Shown: piece after piece, positions 1 through 7,784 of the stretch | Layout: each line of letters begins with the position of its first letter | Numbering within the stretch: the stretch's first letter is position 1 | Origin: Streptomyces sp. WM6378 | Lineage (GTDB): Bacteria; Actinomycetota; Actinomycetes; Streptomycetales; Streptomycetaceae | Direction of reading: 5' to 3' | Assembly (NCBI RefSeq): GCF_001279695.1 | Contig: NZ_LGDD01000039.1 | Span: 1 to 13,612, forward strand | DNA: 13,612 nucleotides | Position numbers and translations under genes: made by a program | Notes under the pieces: model-generated | Seen by the model: the letters and a program-made list of their open reading frames with translations, nothing else | The model's database searches: none | Told to the model about the DNA's origin: nothing

Positions 1-2
1 GC

Positions 3-1595
3 CCCCTGCACCCCCACACCACCCTCCACACCGCCCCCGGCACCGAACCCCTCGCCGGTCTCCTGCGAGGGACGGTCGGGGCCGCGACCGGGCTGTCGTT
101 GCCCGACGGGGCCACCGGGCAGGACCGCATCGTGCTGCGGATCAGCCCGGAGGTCGCGGGGCGGCACGGCTCGGAGGGATACCGGCTCTCCACGGACCGT
201 TCCGTCGACGACGTCGCCGTACTCATCGAGGGCGGCAGCGCGGCCGGCGTGTTCCGGGGGATGCAGACGCTCCGTCAGCTGCTCGGACCGGACGCCTTCC
301 GCCGCGCTCCGCTGGAAGGCGCCCGGCGCTGGGACCTCCCGGAGGCCACCGTCGAGGACGGGCCCCGCTTCGCCTGGCGCGGACTCATGCTCGACGTCTC
401 GCGGCACTTCATGCCGAAGGACGGCGTACTGCGCTACCTCGACCTCATCGCCGCCCACAAGCTCAATGTCTTTCACTTCCATCTCACCGATGACCAGGGG
501 TGGAGGATCGAGATCAAGCGCTATCCGCGCCTCACCGAGGTCGGGGCGTGGCGCTCGCGCACCAAGTGGGGGCATCGCGCATCGCCCCTGTGGGACGAGA
601 AGCCGCACGGGGGTTACTACACCCAGGACGACATCCGCGAGATCGTCGCGTACGCCGCCGAGCGGCATATCCGGGTCGTCCCCGAGATCGACATCCCGGG
701 GCACTCGCAGGCCGCCATCGCCGCGTACCCCGAACTCGGCAACACCGACGTCATCGACACCGCCTCCCTCTCCGTCTGGGACACCTGGGGCGTCAATCCG
801 AACGTACTCGCCCCCACTGACAACACCCTCCGCTTCTACGAAGGGGTGTTGGAGGAGGTGCTTGAGATGTTCCCCGAGGCGACATCCCCGTTCATTCACA
901 TCGGCGGGGACGAGTGCCCCAAGGAGCAGTGGCAGAAGTCGGACCTCGTGCAGGAGCGGATCCGTGAGCTCGGGCTCGCCGGCGAGAACGAGCTCCAGTC
1001 CTGGCTCATCCGGCACTTCGACAGCTGGCTCGGCGCGCGCGGCCGCCGGCTCATCGGCTGGGACGAGATCCTGGAGGGCGGCCTCGCACCCGGCGCCGCC
1101 GTCTCGTCCTGGCGCGGCTACGGCGCCGGGATCGCCGCCGCCGAGGCCGGGCACGACGTCGTGATGTGCCCCGAGCAGCACGTCTACCTGGACCACCGGC
1201 AGGCCGGCGGCGAGGACGAGCCGATGCCCATCGGATACGTACGCACCCTGGAGGACGTCTACCGGTTCGAGCCGGTGCCGCCGCAGCTCGGCCCCGAGGC
1301 CGCCGCCCACGTCCTGGGCACCCAGGCCAATGTGTGGACCGAGGTGATGGAGAACCAGTCCCGCGTCGACTACCAGGTGTTCCCCCGGCTCGCCGCCTTC
1401 GCCGAGGTGGCCTGGAGCGCGCTGCCCGCCCCCGCCGACCGCGACTTCGCCGATTTCGAACGGCGGATGTCCGCCCATTACCGACGACTTGACGCACTCG
1501 GCGTCGACTACCGTCCGCCCACCGGCCCGTTGCCGTGGCAGCAGCGCCCAGGTGTGCTCGGACGCCCGATCGAGGGGGCGCCCCCAAACAGGTGA
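3..1595 (+). CDS. Beta-N-acetylhexosaminidase, glycoside hydrolase family 20 (5' partial)
   Basis: Hydrolyses terminal N-acetyl-glucosamine or -galactosamine residues (EC 3.2.1.52), using the substrate acetamido group as nucleophile; in streptomycetes this serves chitin or cell-wall sugar use. The frame is open to the window's left edge, so the start lies upstream; 530 residues are visible against a usual 500-560, so little is missing. A small alpha/beta GH20b domain covers roughly the first 110 visible residues, followed by the TIM barrel. Seen in the barrel: RGLMLDVSRHF (sugar-binding Arg), FHFHLTDDQGWRIE, VVPEIDIPGHSQA, and HIGGDECPKEQW with the catalytic Asp-Glu pair at visible residues 303-304 (codons at 909-914). 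IGWDEILEGG and the WTEVM aromatic region follow. Whether a signal peptide exists cannot be judged because the N-terminus is outside the window. Substrate preference is not decidable from the sequence. Confidence 0.95.
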   Translation, partial: PLHPHTTLHTAPGTEPLAGLLRGTVGAATGLSLPDGATGQDRIVLRISPEVAGRHGSEGYRLSTDRSVDDVAVLIEGGSAAGVFRGMQTLRQLLGPDAFRRAPLEGARRWDLPEATVEDGPRFAWRGLMLDVSRHFMPKDGVLRYLDLIAAHKLNVFHFHLTDDQGWRIEIKRYPRLTEVGAWRSRTKWGHRASPLWDEKPHGGYYTQDDIREIVAYAAERHIRVVPEIDIPGHSQAAIAAYPELGNTDVIDTASLSVWDTWGVNPNVLAPTDNTLRFYEGVLEEVLEMFPEATSPFIHIGGDECPKEQWQKSDLVQERIRELGLAGENELQSWLIRHFDSWLGARGRRLIGWDEILEGGLAPGAAVSSWRGYGAGIAAAEAGHDVVMCPEQHVYLDHRQAGGEDEPMPIGYVRTLEDVYRFEPVPPQLGPEAAAHVLGTQANVWTEVMENQSRVDYQVFPRLAAFAEVAWSALPAPADRDFADFERRMSAHYRRLDALGVDYRPPTGPLPWQQRPGVLGRPIEGAPPNR

Positions 1596-1620
1596 GCCGG
1601 GGCCCAAGGAGGTGCTCTGC

Positions 1621-1657
1621 GGCCGTGTCCCTGGGAGCGTGACCCCAGGTCACGGCC
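1621..1657 (+). terminator. Hairpin terminator after the hexosaminidase
   Basis: GGCCGTG (1621-1627) pairs with CACGGCC (1651-1657), and CCTGGG (1630-1635) pairs with CCCAGG (1644-1649), leaving an 8-nt loop and a small internal bulge. It begins 25 bp after the hexosaminidase stop. There is no U-tract, as is common for actinobacterial intrinsic terminators. The inner GTGACC-CCA-GGTCAC (1639-1653) is an alternative perfect palindrome that could instead be a protein-binding site. Confidence 0.6.
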
Positions 1658-1830
1658 GCCCCGGCCGCGACCAGCTGCGAGGAAGACCGCTGTGACGAAC
1701 ACCCGGCGTGCGGAACCACGCGTACCGCATAAGTCGTACAACGCTTTCCAAACCGGAACATTCCCCAGGTCGGGGACGGAAGTGTGCTTCGTGGACCCTC
1801 CCGTCGGCCGGTCCGGAAGATGTGCCAGAG

Positions 1831-1861
1831 TTGCCACGTCCGCGCTGTGAGCACGTACGGT
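1831..1861 (+). promoter_or_regulatory. Possible promoter of the molybdo-flavoprotein operon
   Basis: The 334-bp gap between the hexosaminidase and the FAD-subunit gene must hold the operon promoter. The best candidate I see is TTGCCA (1831-1836) with TACGGT (1856-1861). The 19-nt spacer is longer than ideal, so this is tentative. Elsewhere in the gap are a GGAA-CA-TTCC dyad near 1758-1767 and a GCGTG/CACGC dyad at 1706-1721. I see no gene in the gap: an in-frame upstream extension of the FAD subunit to 1708 has no ribosome-binding site and no recognisable family sequence. Confidence 0.25.
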
Positions 1862-1929
1862 ACGGCCATCAGCAGGTGGCCACAGACGGCACAGTCGTAC
1901 GGCCGGGACACCGGGAAGGGGCAGCTGGG

Positions 1930-2826
1930 TTGACCACGCACGCACCGCAGGCGGCGCAGTCCGTGACGCTGCCTGCCTCACTGGACGAGGCCGTGGCGGC
2001 GCTCGCGGCCATGCCTGCCGCCGTGCCCGTCGCGGGCGGCACCGATCTGATGGCGGCCGTGAACCGGGGCCTGCTCCGCCCGGCCGGCCTGGTCGGACTC
2101 GGCAGGATCAACGAGATCCGCGGCTGGCAGTACCAGGACGGCCACGCCCTGCTCGGCGCCGGTCTCACCCACGCCCGTATGGGGCGCCCGGACTTCGCGG
2201 CGCTCATTCCGGCGCTCGCCGCGGCCGCGCGCGCCGCAGGACCCCCGCAGATCCGCAACGCGGGCACCCTGGGCGGCAACATCGCCTCCGCCGCCCCGAC
2301 CGGCGACGCGCTGCCCGTGCTCGCCGCGCTCGAAGCCACCCTCGTCATCGCGGGCCCGGACGGCGCCCGCCGTGAAATTCCCGTGTCGCACCTGCTGGCC
2401 GGCCGGGACATGCTCGCACCGGCCGAGTTGATCGGATATGTCCGGGTGCCGCTGCTGCACGCTCCCCAAGTTTTCCTCAAGGCGACCGGCCGCACCGGCC
2501 CCGGCCGGGCCACCGCCTCGGTCGCCGTCGTGCTCGACCCGGCCCGGCGCGGAGTGCGCTGCGCGGTCGGCGCCATCGCGCCCATGCCGCTGCGGCCCCT
2601 GGAGGCCGAGCGCTGGATCGCCTCGCTCATCGACTGGGACGGCGAGCGCGCGGCGCTGGCCCCGGAGGCGCTCGGCGCGTTCGGCGAGTACGTGGCCGCC
2701 GCCTGCATCCCCGACCCGGCGACACCCGAGGACGGCTCGCCGCCGCCCCTCTCGCCCGCCGTACTGCATCTGCGGCGCACCGTCGCCGCGTTGGCCCGAC
2801 GAGCACTGGGGAGGGCGCTGTCATGA
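1930..2826 (+). CDS. FAD-binding subunit of a xanthine dehydrogenase/CO dehydrogenase-type molybdo-flavoprotein
   Basis: The 298-residue medium subunit carries electrons from the 2Fe-2S clusters to FAD and on to an acceptor. It has the FAD-binding fold of the vanillyl-alcohol-oxidase superfamily: AGGTDLM at residues 35-41 and QIRNAGTLGGNI at 107-118, both FAD pyrophosphate-contacting motifs of the CoxM/XdhB type. The second conserved domain begins around FLKATGRTGPGRATASVAVV. Length matches the family (about 280-300). I chose TTG at 1930 because AAGGGG lies 8 nt upstream and the recognisable family sequence begins just after it. An upstream GTG at 1708 would add 74 residues with no family resemblance. 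Its stop overlaps the start of the 2Fe-2S gene (ATGA at 2823-2826), so the two are translationally coupled. The electron acceptor (NAD+, quinone or oxygen) cannot be told from the sequence. Confidence 0.9.
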   Translation: MTTHAPQAAQSVTLPASLDEAVAALAAMPAAVPVAGGTDLMAAVNRGLLRPAGLVGLGRINEIRGWQYQDGHALLGAGLTHARMGRPDFAALIPALAAAARAAGPPQIRNAGTLGGNIASAAPTGDALPVLAALEATLVIAGPDGARREIPVSHLLAGRDMLAPAELIGYVRVPLLHAPQVFLKATGRTGPGRATASVAVVLDPARRGVRCAVGAIAPMPLRPLEAERWIASLIDWDGERAALAPEALGAFGEYVAAACIPDPATPEDGSPPPLSPAVLHLRRTVAALARRALGRALS

Positions 2827-4415
2827 CCGACCGCGACAACGAGCACGAGACCGAGCGCGAACACGAGCACGGCTATGGCCAGGTGCCCCGGCACGGCGGC
2901 TGGGAGCCCGTTCCGCACGGCGGCGAGTACGAGCCCGACGCCACGGCCTTCGTCCAGCTGCCCCCGGACATGGACATGATGGGCGCCCCGCTGGCGGCCC
3001 CCGGCCACGGCTACGTACCGCCGATGATCGTGCCGCTCACCCCGGCCGCCGCGACGGACCCGGGCGCGACCGGCGTCTGGCGCATCCCGACCGAGCTGAC
3101 CGGGCAGTCCACGCCCGACGCCACCCCCGCGCCGGGTGCGCAGACCGTGGTGTGGCCGGAGCCCGCCGCGCCCGCCCCCGTGCCCGCCACCCCGACGGAG
3201 CCCGCCCACGACCCGGCCGCCACGGCCCAGTGGAACTTCGCCGACGAGCCCTCCCTCGCGGGCACCGGTCAGTGGACCATCCCGGTCGCGGAGGGTGAAC
3301 TCCCGGAAGAATCCGGCGAGTTCACCACATCGTCGCTGATCGAGCAGTGGGGCTCGACCCCGCCCGCCACCCTCCCCGGCGGCGCGCCCGCCCCCTGGGC
3401 GAACCAGCTGCCGGAGGCCCGGCAGCCCGAGCCCCGGCCCGAGATCCGGGAGCCCGCGGGCCAGGAGCCCGCGCCGCCTGCCGCCGGCATTCCGGATGTA
3501 CGGGACGTATCGGATGCCGCCGGGCCGGCGGGCGGCGCCGCCCAGCAGTCGCATCCGCACCCGGAACCGGAAGCCGTGCGCGCGGCCGAGCCCCAGCCGG
3601 AAGCGCCCGCAGCCGAACCCGTCGAACCTGTTGAATCGGTCGAAGCGCCCGGAACGCCCGAAGCGGCGAAGTCGCTCGAAGCACCCGAATCGGCCGAACC
3701 GCCCGCGCCCCAGCCCGAAGCCGAGCCCGAGCCGGAGCCGGGTCATCAGCCCGCGCCCGAGGCCACCGCCGACCCCGGGATCGTCACCGACCCCGCCCCC
3801 GACCCCGTCGTGGAAGCACCACCCGCCGCCGACCTCGAACACCCCCGGGCCTCCTACGTGCTGCGCGTCAACGGGGCCGACCGGCCCGTCACCGAGGCCT
3901 GGGTCGGGGAGTCGCTGCTCTACGTGCTGCGCGAGCGGCTCGGGCTCGCCGGGGCCAAGGACGGGTGCTCGCAGGGCGAGTGCGGGGCCTGCAACGTCCA
4001 GGTGGACGGGCGGCTCGTCGCCTCCTGCCTGGTGCCCGCGGCGACCACCGCCGGCAGCGAGGTCCGTACCGTCGAGGGGCTCGCCACCGACGGCGAACCC
4101 TCCGACGTCCAGCGGGCCCTCGCCGAGAGCGGCGCCGTGCAGTGCGGCTTCTGCATCCCCGGCATGGCCATGACCGTGCACGACCTGCTCGAAGGCAACC
4201 ACGCCCCCACCGAACTCGAAACGCGCCAGGCGCTCTGCGGCAACCTGTGCCGCTGCTCCGGCTACCGTGGTGTGCTCGACGCGGTGAAGGACGTCGTGGC
4301 GGGCCGCGAGGCGGCAGGCGCGGCCCACGCCGAAGAGGCCCGCATTCCGCACCAGGCACCCCCCGGGGCCGGCAGCGCCAGGCCCCCGCACACGCACGAC
4401 GGAGGCATGGCGTGA
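2823..4415 (+). CDS. 2Fe-2S subunit of the molybdo-flavoprotein, with a long disordered N-terminal extension
   Basis: The 530-residue small subunit passes electrons from the Mo site to FAD. Only the last 190 residues match the family, whose members are usually 150-200 residues. A plant-type ferredoxin domain starts near residue 343 with cluster ligands C382, C387, C390 and C402. The helical second domain has C441 and C444 (QCGFCIPGM) plus C476 and C478 (NLCRCSG), so both clusters should form. Residues 1-342 are low-complexity: an acidic/His N-terminus, then Pro/Ala/Glu-rich sequence ending in EPEPEP-type runs. Within it a Trp motif recurs: ATGVWRIP (82-89), ATAQWNFA (133-140), GTGQWTIP (147-154). 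The extension is in the same frame with the same G+C-rich third-position bias and no stop, so it is not a frameshift artefact. The gene overlaps both neighbours by 4 bp. The role of the extension (scaffolding, partner docking) is inference. Confidence 0.9.
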   Translation: MTDRDNEHETEREHEHGYGQVPRHGGWEPVPHGGEYEPDATAFVQLPPDMDMMGAPLAAPGHGYVPPMIVPLTPAAATDPGATGVWRIPTELTGQSTPDATPAPGAQTVVWPEPAAPAPVPATPTEPAHDPAATAQWNFADEPSLAGTGQWTIPVAEGELPEESGEFTTSSLIEQWGSTPPATLPGGAPAPWANQLPEARQPEPRPEIREPAGQEPAPPAAGIPDVRDVSDAAGPAGGAAQQSHPHPEPEAVRAAEPQPEAPAAEPVEPVESVEAPGTPEAAKSLEAPESAEPPAPQPEAEPEPEPGHQPAPEATADPGIVTDPAPDPVVEAPPAADLEHPRASYVLRVNGADRPVTEAWVGESLLYVLRERLGLAGAKDGCSQGECGACNVQVDGRLVASCLVPAATTAGSEVRTVEGLATDGEPSDVQRALAESGAVQCGFCIPGMAMTVHDLLEGNHAPTELETRQALCGNLCRCSGYRGVLDAVKDVVAGREAAGAAHAEEARIPHQAPPGAGSARPPHTHDGGMA

Positions 4416-6730
4416 GCAACGACGCAGCCACCGCGACGGTCGACGGCGCCAGCCCGGCGGCGGCGCCGGAGCAGCAGGCACCCGCGCACGGGATCGGTGC
4501 GTCCCTCGCGCCGGTCGACGCGCGGGCCAAGGCCGAGGGCACCTTCCCCTACGCGGCCGACCTGTGGGCCGAGGGCCTGCTGTGGGCGGCCGTGCTGCGC
4601 GCCCCGCACGCCTCCGCACGCATCGTCTCGATCGACACCTCGGCCGCCGTCGCCATGCCGGGCGTACGGTCCGTGGTGACCCACGCCGACGTGCCGGGCG
4701 ACCCGGCGTTCGGCCGCCGCATCGCCGACCGGCCCGTCTTCGCCGCCGAGTTCGTACGCCACCAGGGCGAACCCATCGCCGCCGTGGCCGCCGACCACCC
4801 GGACACCGCGCGCCTGGCGGCCGCCGCGATCGCCGTCGAGTACGAGGTGCTCGAACCGATCACCGACCCGGAGAAGGCGTTCGCGGCCGAACCGCTGCAC
4901 CCCGACGGCAACCTGATCCGGCACATCCCGCTCCAGTTCGGCGACCCCGAGGCGACCGGAGAGGTCGTGGTCGAGGGCCTGTACCGGATCGGCCGCCAGG
5001 ACCCGGCCCCGATCGGCGCCGAGGCGGGCCTCGCGGTGCCCCGGCCCGACGGCGGCGTCGAGCTGTACACCGCGTCCACCGACCCGCACAGCGACCGCGA
5101 CCTGGCCGCCGCCTGCTTCGGCCTGGAGCCGGACCGGGTGAAGGTCGTCGTCACCGGAGTGCCCGGCGCGACCGGCGACCGCGAGGACCTCGGCTTCCAA
5201 CTCCCCCTAGGGCTGCTGGCGTTGAAGACGGGCTGCCCGGTCAAGCTGACCGCGACCCGCGAGGAGTCCTTCCTCGGCCACGCCCACCGCCACCCGACGC
5301 TGCTCCGCTACCGCCACCACGCGGACGCCGAGGGCCGCCTCGTCAAGGTCGAGGCGCAGATCCTGCTCGACGCGGGCGCCTACGTCGAAGCCTCCTCGGA
5401 GTCCCTTGCCGCGGCCGTCGCGTTCGCGTGCGGCCCGTACGTCGTGCCGCACGCCTTCGTCGAGGGTTGGGCGGTGCGCACCAACAACCCCCCGTCCGGG
5501 CACGTCCGGGGCGAGGGCGCCATGCAGGTGTGCGCGGCGTACGAGGGTCAAATGGACAAGCTGGCCACGAAGTTGGGGCTCGACCCGGCCGAACTGCGCA
5601 TGCGCAACGCGCTCGCGACCGGCGACCTGCTGCCCACGGGCCAGACCGTCACCTGCCCGGCCCCCGTGGCCGAACTCCTCGCCGCCGTACGGGACTTCCC
5701 GCTGCCGGTGCTGCCCAAGGACGCTCCCGAGGACGACTGGCTGCTGCCGGGCGGCCCCGAGGGCGCGGGCGAGCCGGACGCGGTGCGGCGCGGCGTCGGC
5801 TACGCGCTCGGCATGGTCCACATGCTCGGTGCGGAAGGCACCGACGAGGTCTCCACGGCCACCGTCAAGGTCCAGGACGGCGTCGCGACGGTCATCTGCG
5901 CGGCCGTCGAGACCGGCCAGGGCTTCACCACCCTGGCCCGCCAGATCGTCCAGGAGACCCTGGGCATCGACGAGGTCCACGTCGCCCCCGTCGACACCGA
6001 CCAGCCCCCGGCGGGCCCCGCCACCCACGGCCGCCACACCTGGGTCTCGGGCGGCGCGGTCGAACGCGCGGCCAAGATGGTCCGCACCCAGCTGCTCCAG
6101 CCCCTGGCGCACAAGTTCGGCATGTCCACGGAGCTGCTCCAGATCGCCGACGGCAAGATCACGTCGTACGACGGTGTCCTGTCCACGACGGTGACCGAGG
6201 CGATGGACGGCAAGGAACTCTGGGCCACCGCCCAGTGCCGCCCGCACCCCACCGAGCCGCTCGACGAGGCGGGCCAGGGCGACGCGTTCGTGGGCCTCGC
6301 GTTCTGCGCGATCCGCGCGGTGGTGGACGTCGACATCGAGCTCGGCTCCGTCCGGGTCGTCGAACTCGCCGTCGCCCAGGACGTCGGCCGCATCCTCAAC
6401 CCCCGCCAGCTCGCGGCCCGGATCGAGGCCGGCGTGACCCAGGGCGTGGGCGCGGCCCTGACCGAGAACCTGCGTACGGTACGCGGCCAGATCCGCCACC
6501 CCGACCTCACGGGCTACGCCCTGCCGACCGCGCTCGACGCCCCCGACATCCGCATCGTGAAACTGGTCGAGGAGCGGGACGTGGTGGCCCCCTTCGGCGC
6601 GAAGGCCGCGAGCGCCGTCCCGGTGGTCACCTCCCCGGCCGCGATTGCCTCCGCGGTCCGCGCCGCGACCGGCCGCCCGGTCAACCGCCTCCCGATCCGG
6701 CCGCAGGCGGCGGTGGTTCAGCAGGGTTGA
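4412..6730 (+). CDS. Molybdopterin-binding subunit of a xanthine dehydrogenase-family protein, atypical active site
   Basis: The 772-residue large subunit would bind molybdopterin-cytosine dinucleotide. The GTG start at 4412 has GGAGG (4401-4405) 6 nt upstream and overlaps the previous stop (GTGA). Family landmarks seen: the a/b hammerhead start (PVDARAKAEGTFPYAADLW, then RAPHASARI), PVKLTATREE, NNPPSGHVRGEG with Arg366, ETGQGFTTLARQI, and a C-terminal helix like the usual PAIANAV segment. Key departures: the GGGFG loop that normally contacts the cofactor reads GATGD (253-257 region). The signature GxGE near the C-terminus reads KAASA, placing Ala735 where the catalytic Glu base is expected. 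The Phe of RGFG is Glu368. Family membership is firm, but hydroxylase activity on purines or aldehydes is doubtful; it may act on an unusual substrate or bind the cofactor differently. The 3' end overlaps the convergent reductase gene by 13 bp. Confidence 0.88.
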   Translation: MSNDAATATVDGASPAAAPEQQAPAHGIGASLAPVDARAKAEGTFPYAADLWAEGLLWAAVLRAPHASARIVSIDTSAAVAMPGVRSVVTHADVPGDPAFGRRIADRPVFAAEFVRHQGEPIAAVAADHPDTARLAAAAIAVEYEVLEPITDPEKAFAAEPLHPDGNLIRHIPLQFGDPEATGEVVVEGLYRIGRQDPAPIGAEAGLAVPRPDGGVELYTASTDPHSDRDLAAACFGLEPDRVKVVVTGVPGATGDREDLGFQLPLGLLALKTGCPVKLTATREESFLGHAHRHPTLLRYRHHADAEGRLVKVEAQILLDAGAYVEASSESLAAAVAFACGPYVVPHAFVEGWAVRTNNPPSGHVRGEGAMQVCAAYEGQMDKLATKLGLDPAELRMRNALATGDLLPTGQTVTCPAPVAELLAAVRDFPLPVLPKDAPEDDWLLPGGPEGAGEPDAVRRGVGYALGMVHMLGAEGTDEVSTATVKVQDGVATVICAAVETGQGFTTLARQIVQETLGIDEVHVAPVDTDQPPAGPATHGRHTWVSGGAVERAAKMVRTQLLQPLAHKFGMSTELLQIADGKITSYDGVLSTTVTEAMDGKELWATAQCRPHPTEPLDEAGQGDAFVGLAFCAIRAVVDVDIELGSVRVVELAVAQDVGRILNPRQLAARIEAGVTQGVGAALTENLRTVRGQIRHPDLTGYALPTALDAPDIRIVKLVEERDVVAPFGAKAASAVPVVTSPAAIASAVRAATGRPVNRLPIRPQAAVVQQG

Positions 6731-7617
6731 CGGGCCGGTCGACGTACGAGCAGGTCGACCACGCCCGTCAGGTCCTCCTCGCCGCCGCCCTCGGCGAGGC
6801 GCCGCCGCATCAACGCGAAGTAGGGGACGAGCAGTTCGGGGCTGACGCCCTGCTGCTCGGCGGTGTCGAGGAAGGTCGGGGTTCCGGCCACCTGCATGCC
6901 GAGGTTGGAGACGACCCCCTTGGTGTAGTCGCCGCTCTTCAGGTGGTCGGCGGTCTGGTGGACCGACGGGGCCATCGCGACGAGCCAGTCGGCGAGCAGC
7001 GGGGCGAGCGAGGCCGGGTCGACGTCCTCCTTGCGGATCAGGGCGAAGGCGTGTGCCACCCCCGCGAACATCCCGTACATGGCGCTGAGCAGGGCCACGT
7101 CGTGCAGCGCCGCGAAGCCCGCGTCCGCGCCGACGTAGGTGGTGGCGACCGGGACGGCCAGCGTCGCGCGGTGCCGCTCGAACAGCTCGCGCGAGCCGCT
7201 GTAGAAGACGTAACCACCCGCTTCGGGTACGCCGATCATCGGCGGGACGGCCATGATCCCGCCGTCCAGGTAGCGGGCGCCGCGCTCGCGCGCCCACGCG
7301 GCGCGGGCCCGGGCCTGGGTCGGGGTGCTGGTGGTCAGATTGACCAGGTCCTTGCCGGCCAGATCGGCGCCGTCGAGCGCCTCACCGACGGAGTCGTCGT
7401 CCAACAGGCATGTAATGACAAGGGAGTTGGCTGCCACGGCCTGGGTAGCACTGTCGGCGACCCGCGCGCCTTCGGCGGCGAGCGTGGCGGCGCGGGCGGG
7501 GCTGCGGTTCCAGACGGTGAGCGGGTGGCCTGCGGCCAGCCAGGTGCGGGCGAGTGCGGATCCCATGGCGCCGAGGCCGAGGAGGGTGAGGGAGGGCTTT
7601 TCAGGGTGCTGTGTCAT
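6718..7617 (-). CDS. NADPH-dependent imine reductase-like oxidoreductase (beta-hydroxyacid dehydrogenase superfamily)
   Basis: The 299-residue protein has an N-terminal Rossmann fold (LGLGAMG, residues 13-19) and WNRSP (36-40), whose Arg favours NADPH. Next comes the stretch NLTTSTPTQAR (93-103) plus YLDGGIMAVPPMIG (116-129), which in my experience marks streptomycete imine reductases rather than 3-hydroxyisobutyrate dehydrogenases. The inter-domain helix reads GFAALHDVALL, with Asp173 near where imine reductases carry the Asp/Tyr proton donor; the classic catalytic Lys of hydroxyacid dehydrogenases is not at the expected place. I chose ATG at 7617 because it immediately precedes the conserved sequence; ATGs at 7653 and 7647 would add residues overlapping the candidate operator. 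No strong ribosome-binding site is visible for any of the three. It is divergent from the HxlR regulator gene, its likely controller. Natural substrate unknown. Confidence 0.85.
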   Translation of the reverse strand: MTQHPEKPSLTLLGLGAMGSALARTWLAAGHPLTVWNRSPARAATLAAEGARVADSATQAVAANSLVITCLLDDDSVGEALDGADLAGKDLVNLTTSTPTQARARAAWARERGARYLDGGIMAVPPMIGVPEAGGYVFYSGSRELFERHRATLAVPVATTYVGADAGFAALHDVALLSAMYGMFAGVAHAFALIRKEDVDPASLAPLLADWLVAMAPSVHQTADHLKSGDYTKGVVSNLGMQVAGTPTFLDTAEQQGVSPELLVPYFALMRRRLAEGGGEEDLTGVVDLLVRRPARQPC

Positions 7618-7650
7618 GCGGTTCAGGCTCGCCGTGACCTGACGCATGAT

Positions 7651-7670
7651 CAAGTACGCACTTGGGAGTG
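7651..7670. promoter_or_regulatory. Overlapping dyads in the divergent reductase/HxlR promoter region
   Basis: CAAGT-ACGC-ACTTG (7651-7664) has perfect 5-bp arms and overlaps CACT-TGGG-AGTG (7659-7670). AGTA/ACTT-rich dyads of this kind resemble known HxlR-family operators, and the site sits just upstream of the reductase start. TACTCT at 7677-7682 could be the -10 of the regulator gene. A separate perfect palindrome, TTCGGTCCGAA, lies at 7717-7727. Operator function is inferred from position and symmetry only. Confidence 0.4.
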
Positions 7671-7698
7671 GGTGGTTACTCTGGGGTGAGTGAGCAGG

Positions 7699-7766
7699 TC
7701 AGAGGGCTTGAGCGGGTTCGGTCCGAAGCTTTCAGAGGGTTTCAGAGGATTCAGAGGGCTCAGAGG
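7699..7766. repeat. Five TCAGAGG direct repeats upstream of the HxlR gene
   Basis: TCAGAGG occurs at 7699-7705, 7732-7738, 7742-7748, 7751-7757 and 7760-7766. The last four are spaced 9-10 nt apart, about one helical turn, and end just before the ribosome-binding site GGAGGGG of the regulator gene. The array may be a DNA-binding array or a feature of the mRNA leader. Confidence 0.7.
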
Positions 7767-7784
7767 TTTTCGGAGGGGTGGGGC

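Noticed and set aside
1735..1760. LacI-type operator suggested by AACGCTTTCC near the molybdo-flavoprotein promoter
   Set aside because: Only a half-site; the other half is not symmetric, so it cannot be supported.
1051..1981. Minus-strand reading frames across the hexosaminidase end and the 334-bp gap
   Set aside because: Composition is that of antisense to high-GC coding DNA; no ribosome-binding site or recognisable product.
1869..4619. 916-residue minus-strand reading frame with Arg/Gly/Phe repeats opposite the 2Fe-2S gene
   Set aside because: It is the antisense shadow of the Pro/Glu-rich extension and flanking genes; it matches no family, and the plus-strand frames carry clear domains.
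4564..7689. 1041-residue Arg/Pro-rich plus-strand reading frame spanning the Mo subunit and reductase
   Set aside because: A frame-shifted shadow of high-GC coding sequence; it crosses two real genes on opposite strands and has no domain.
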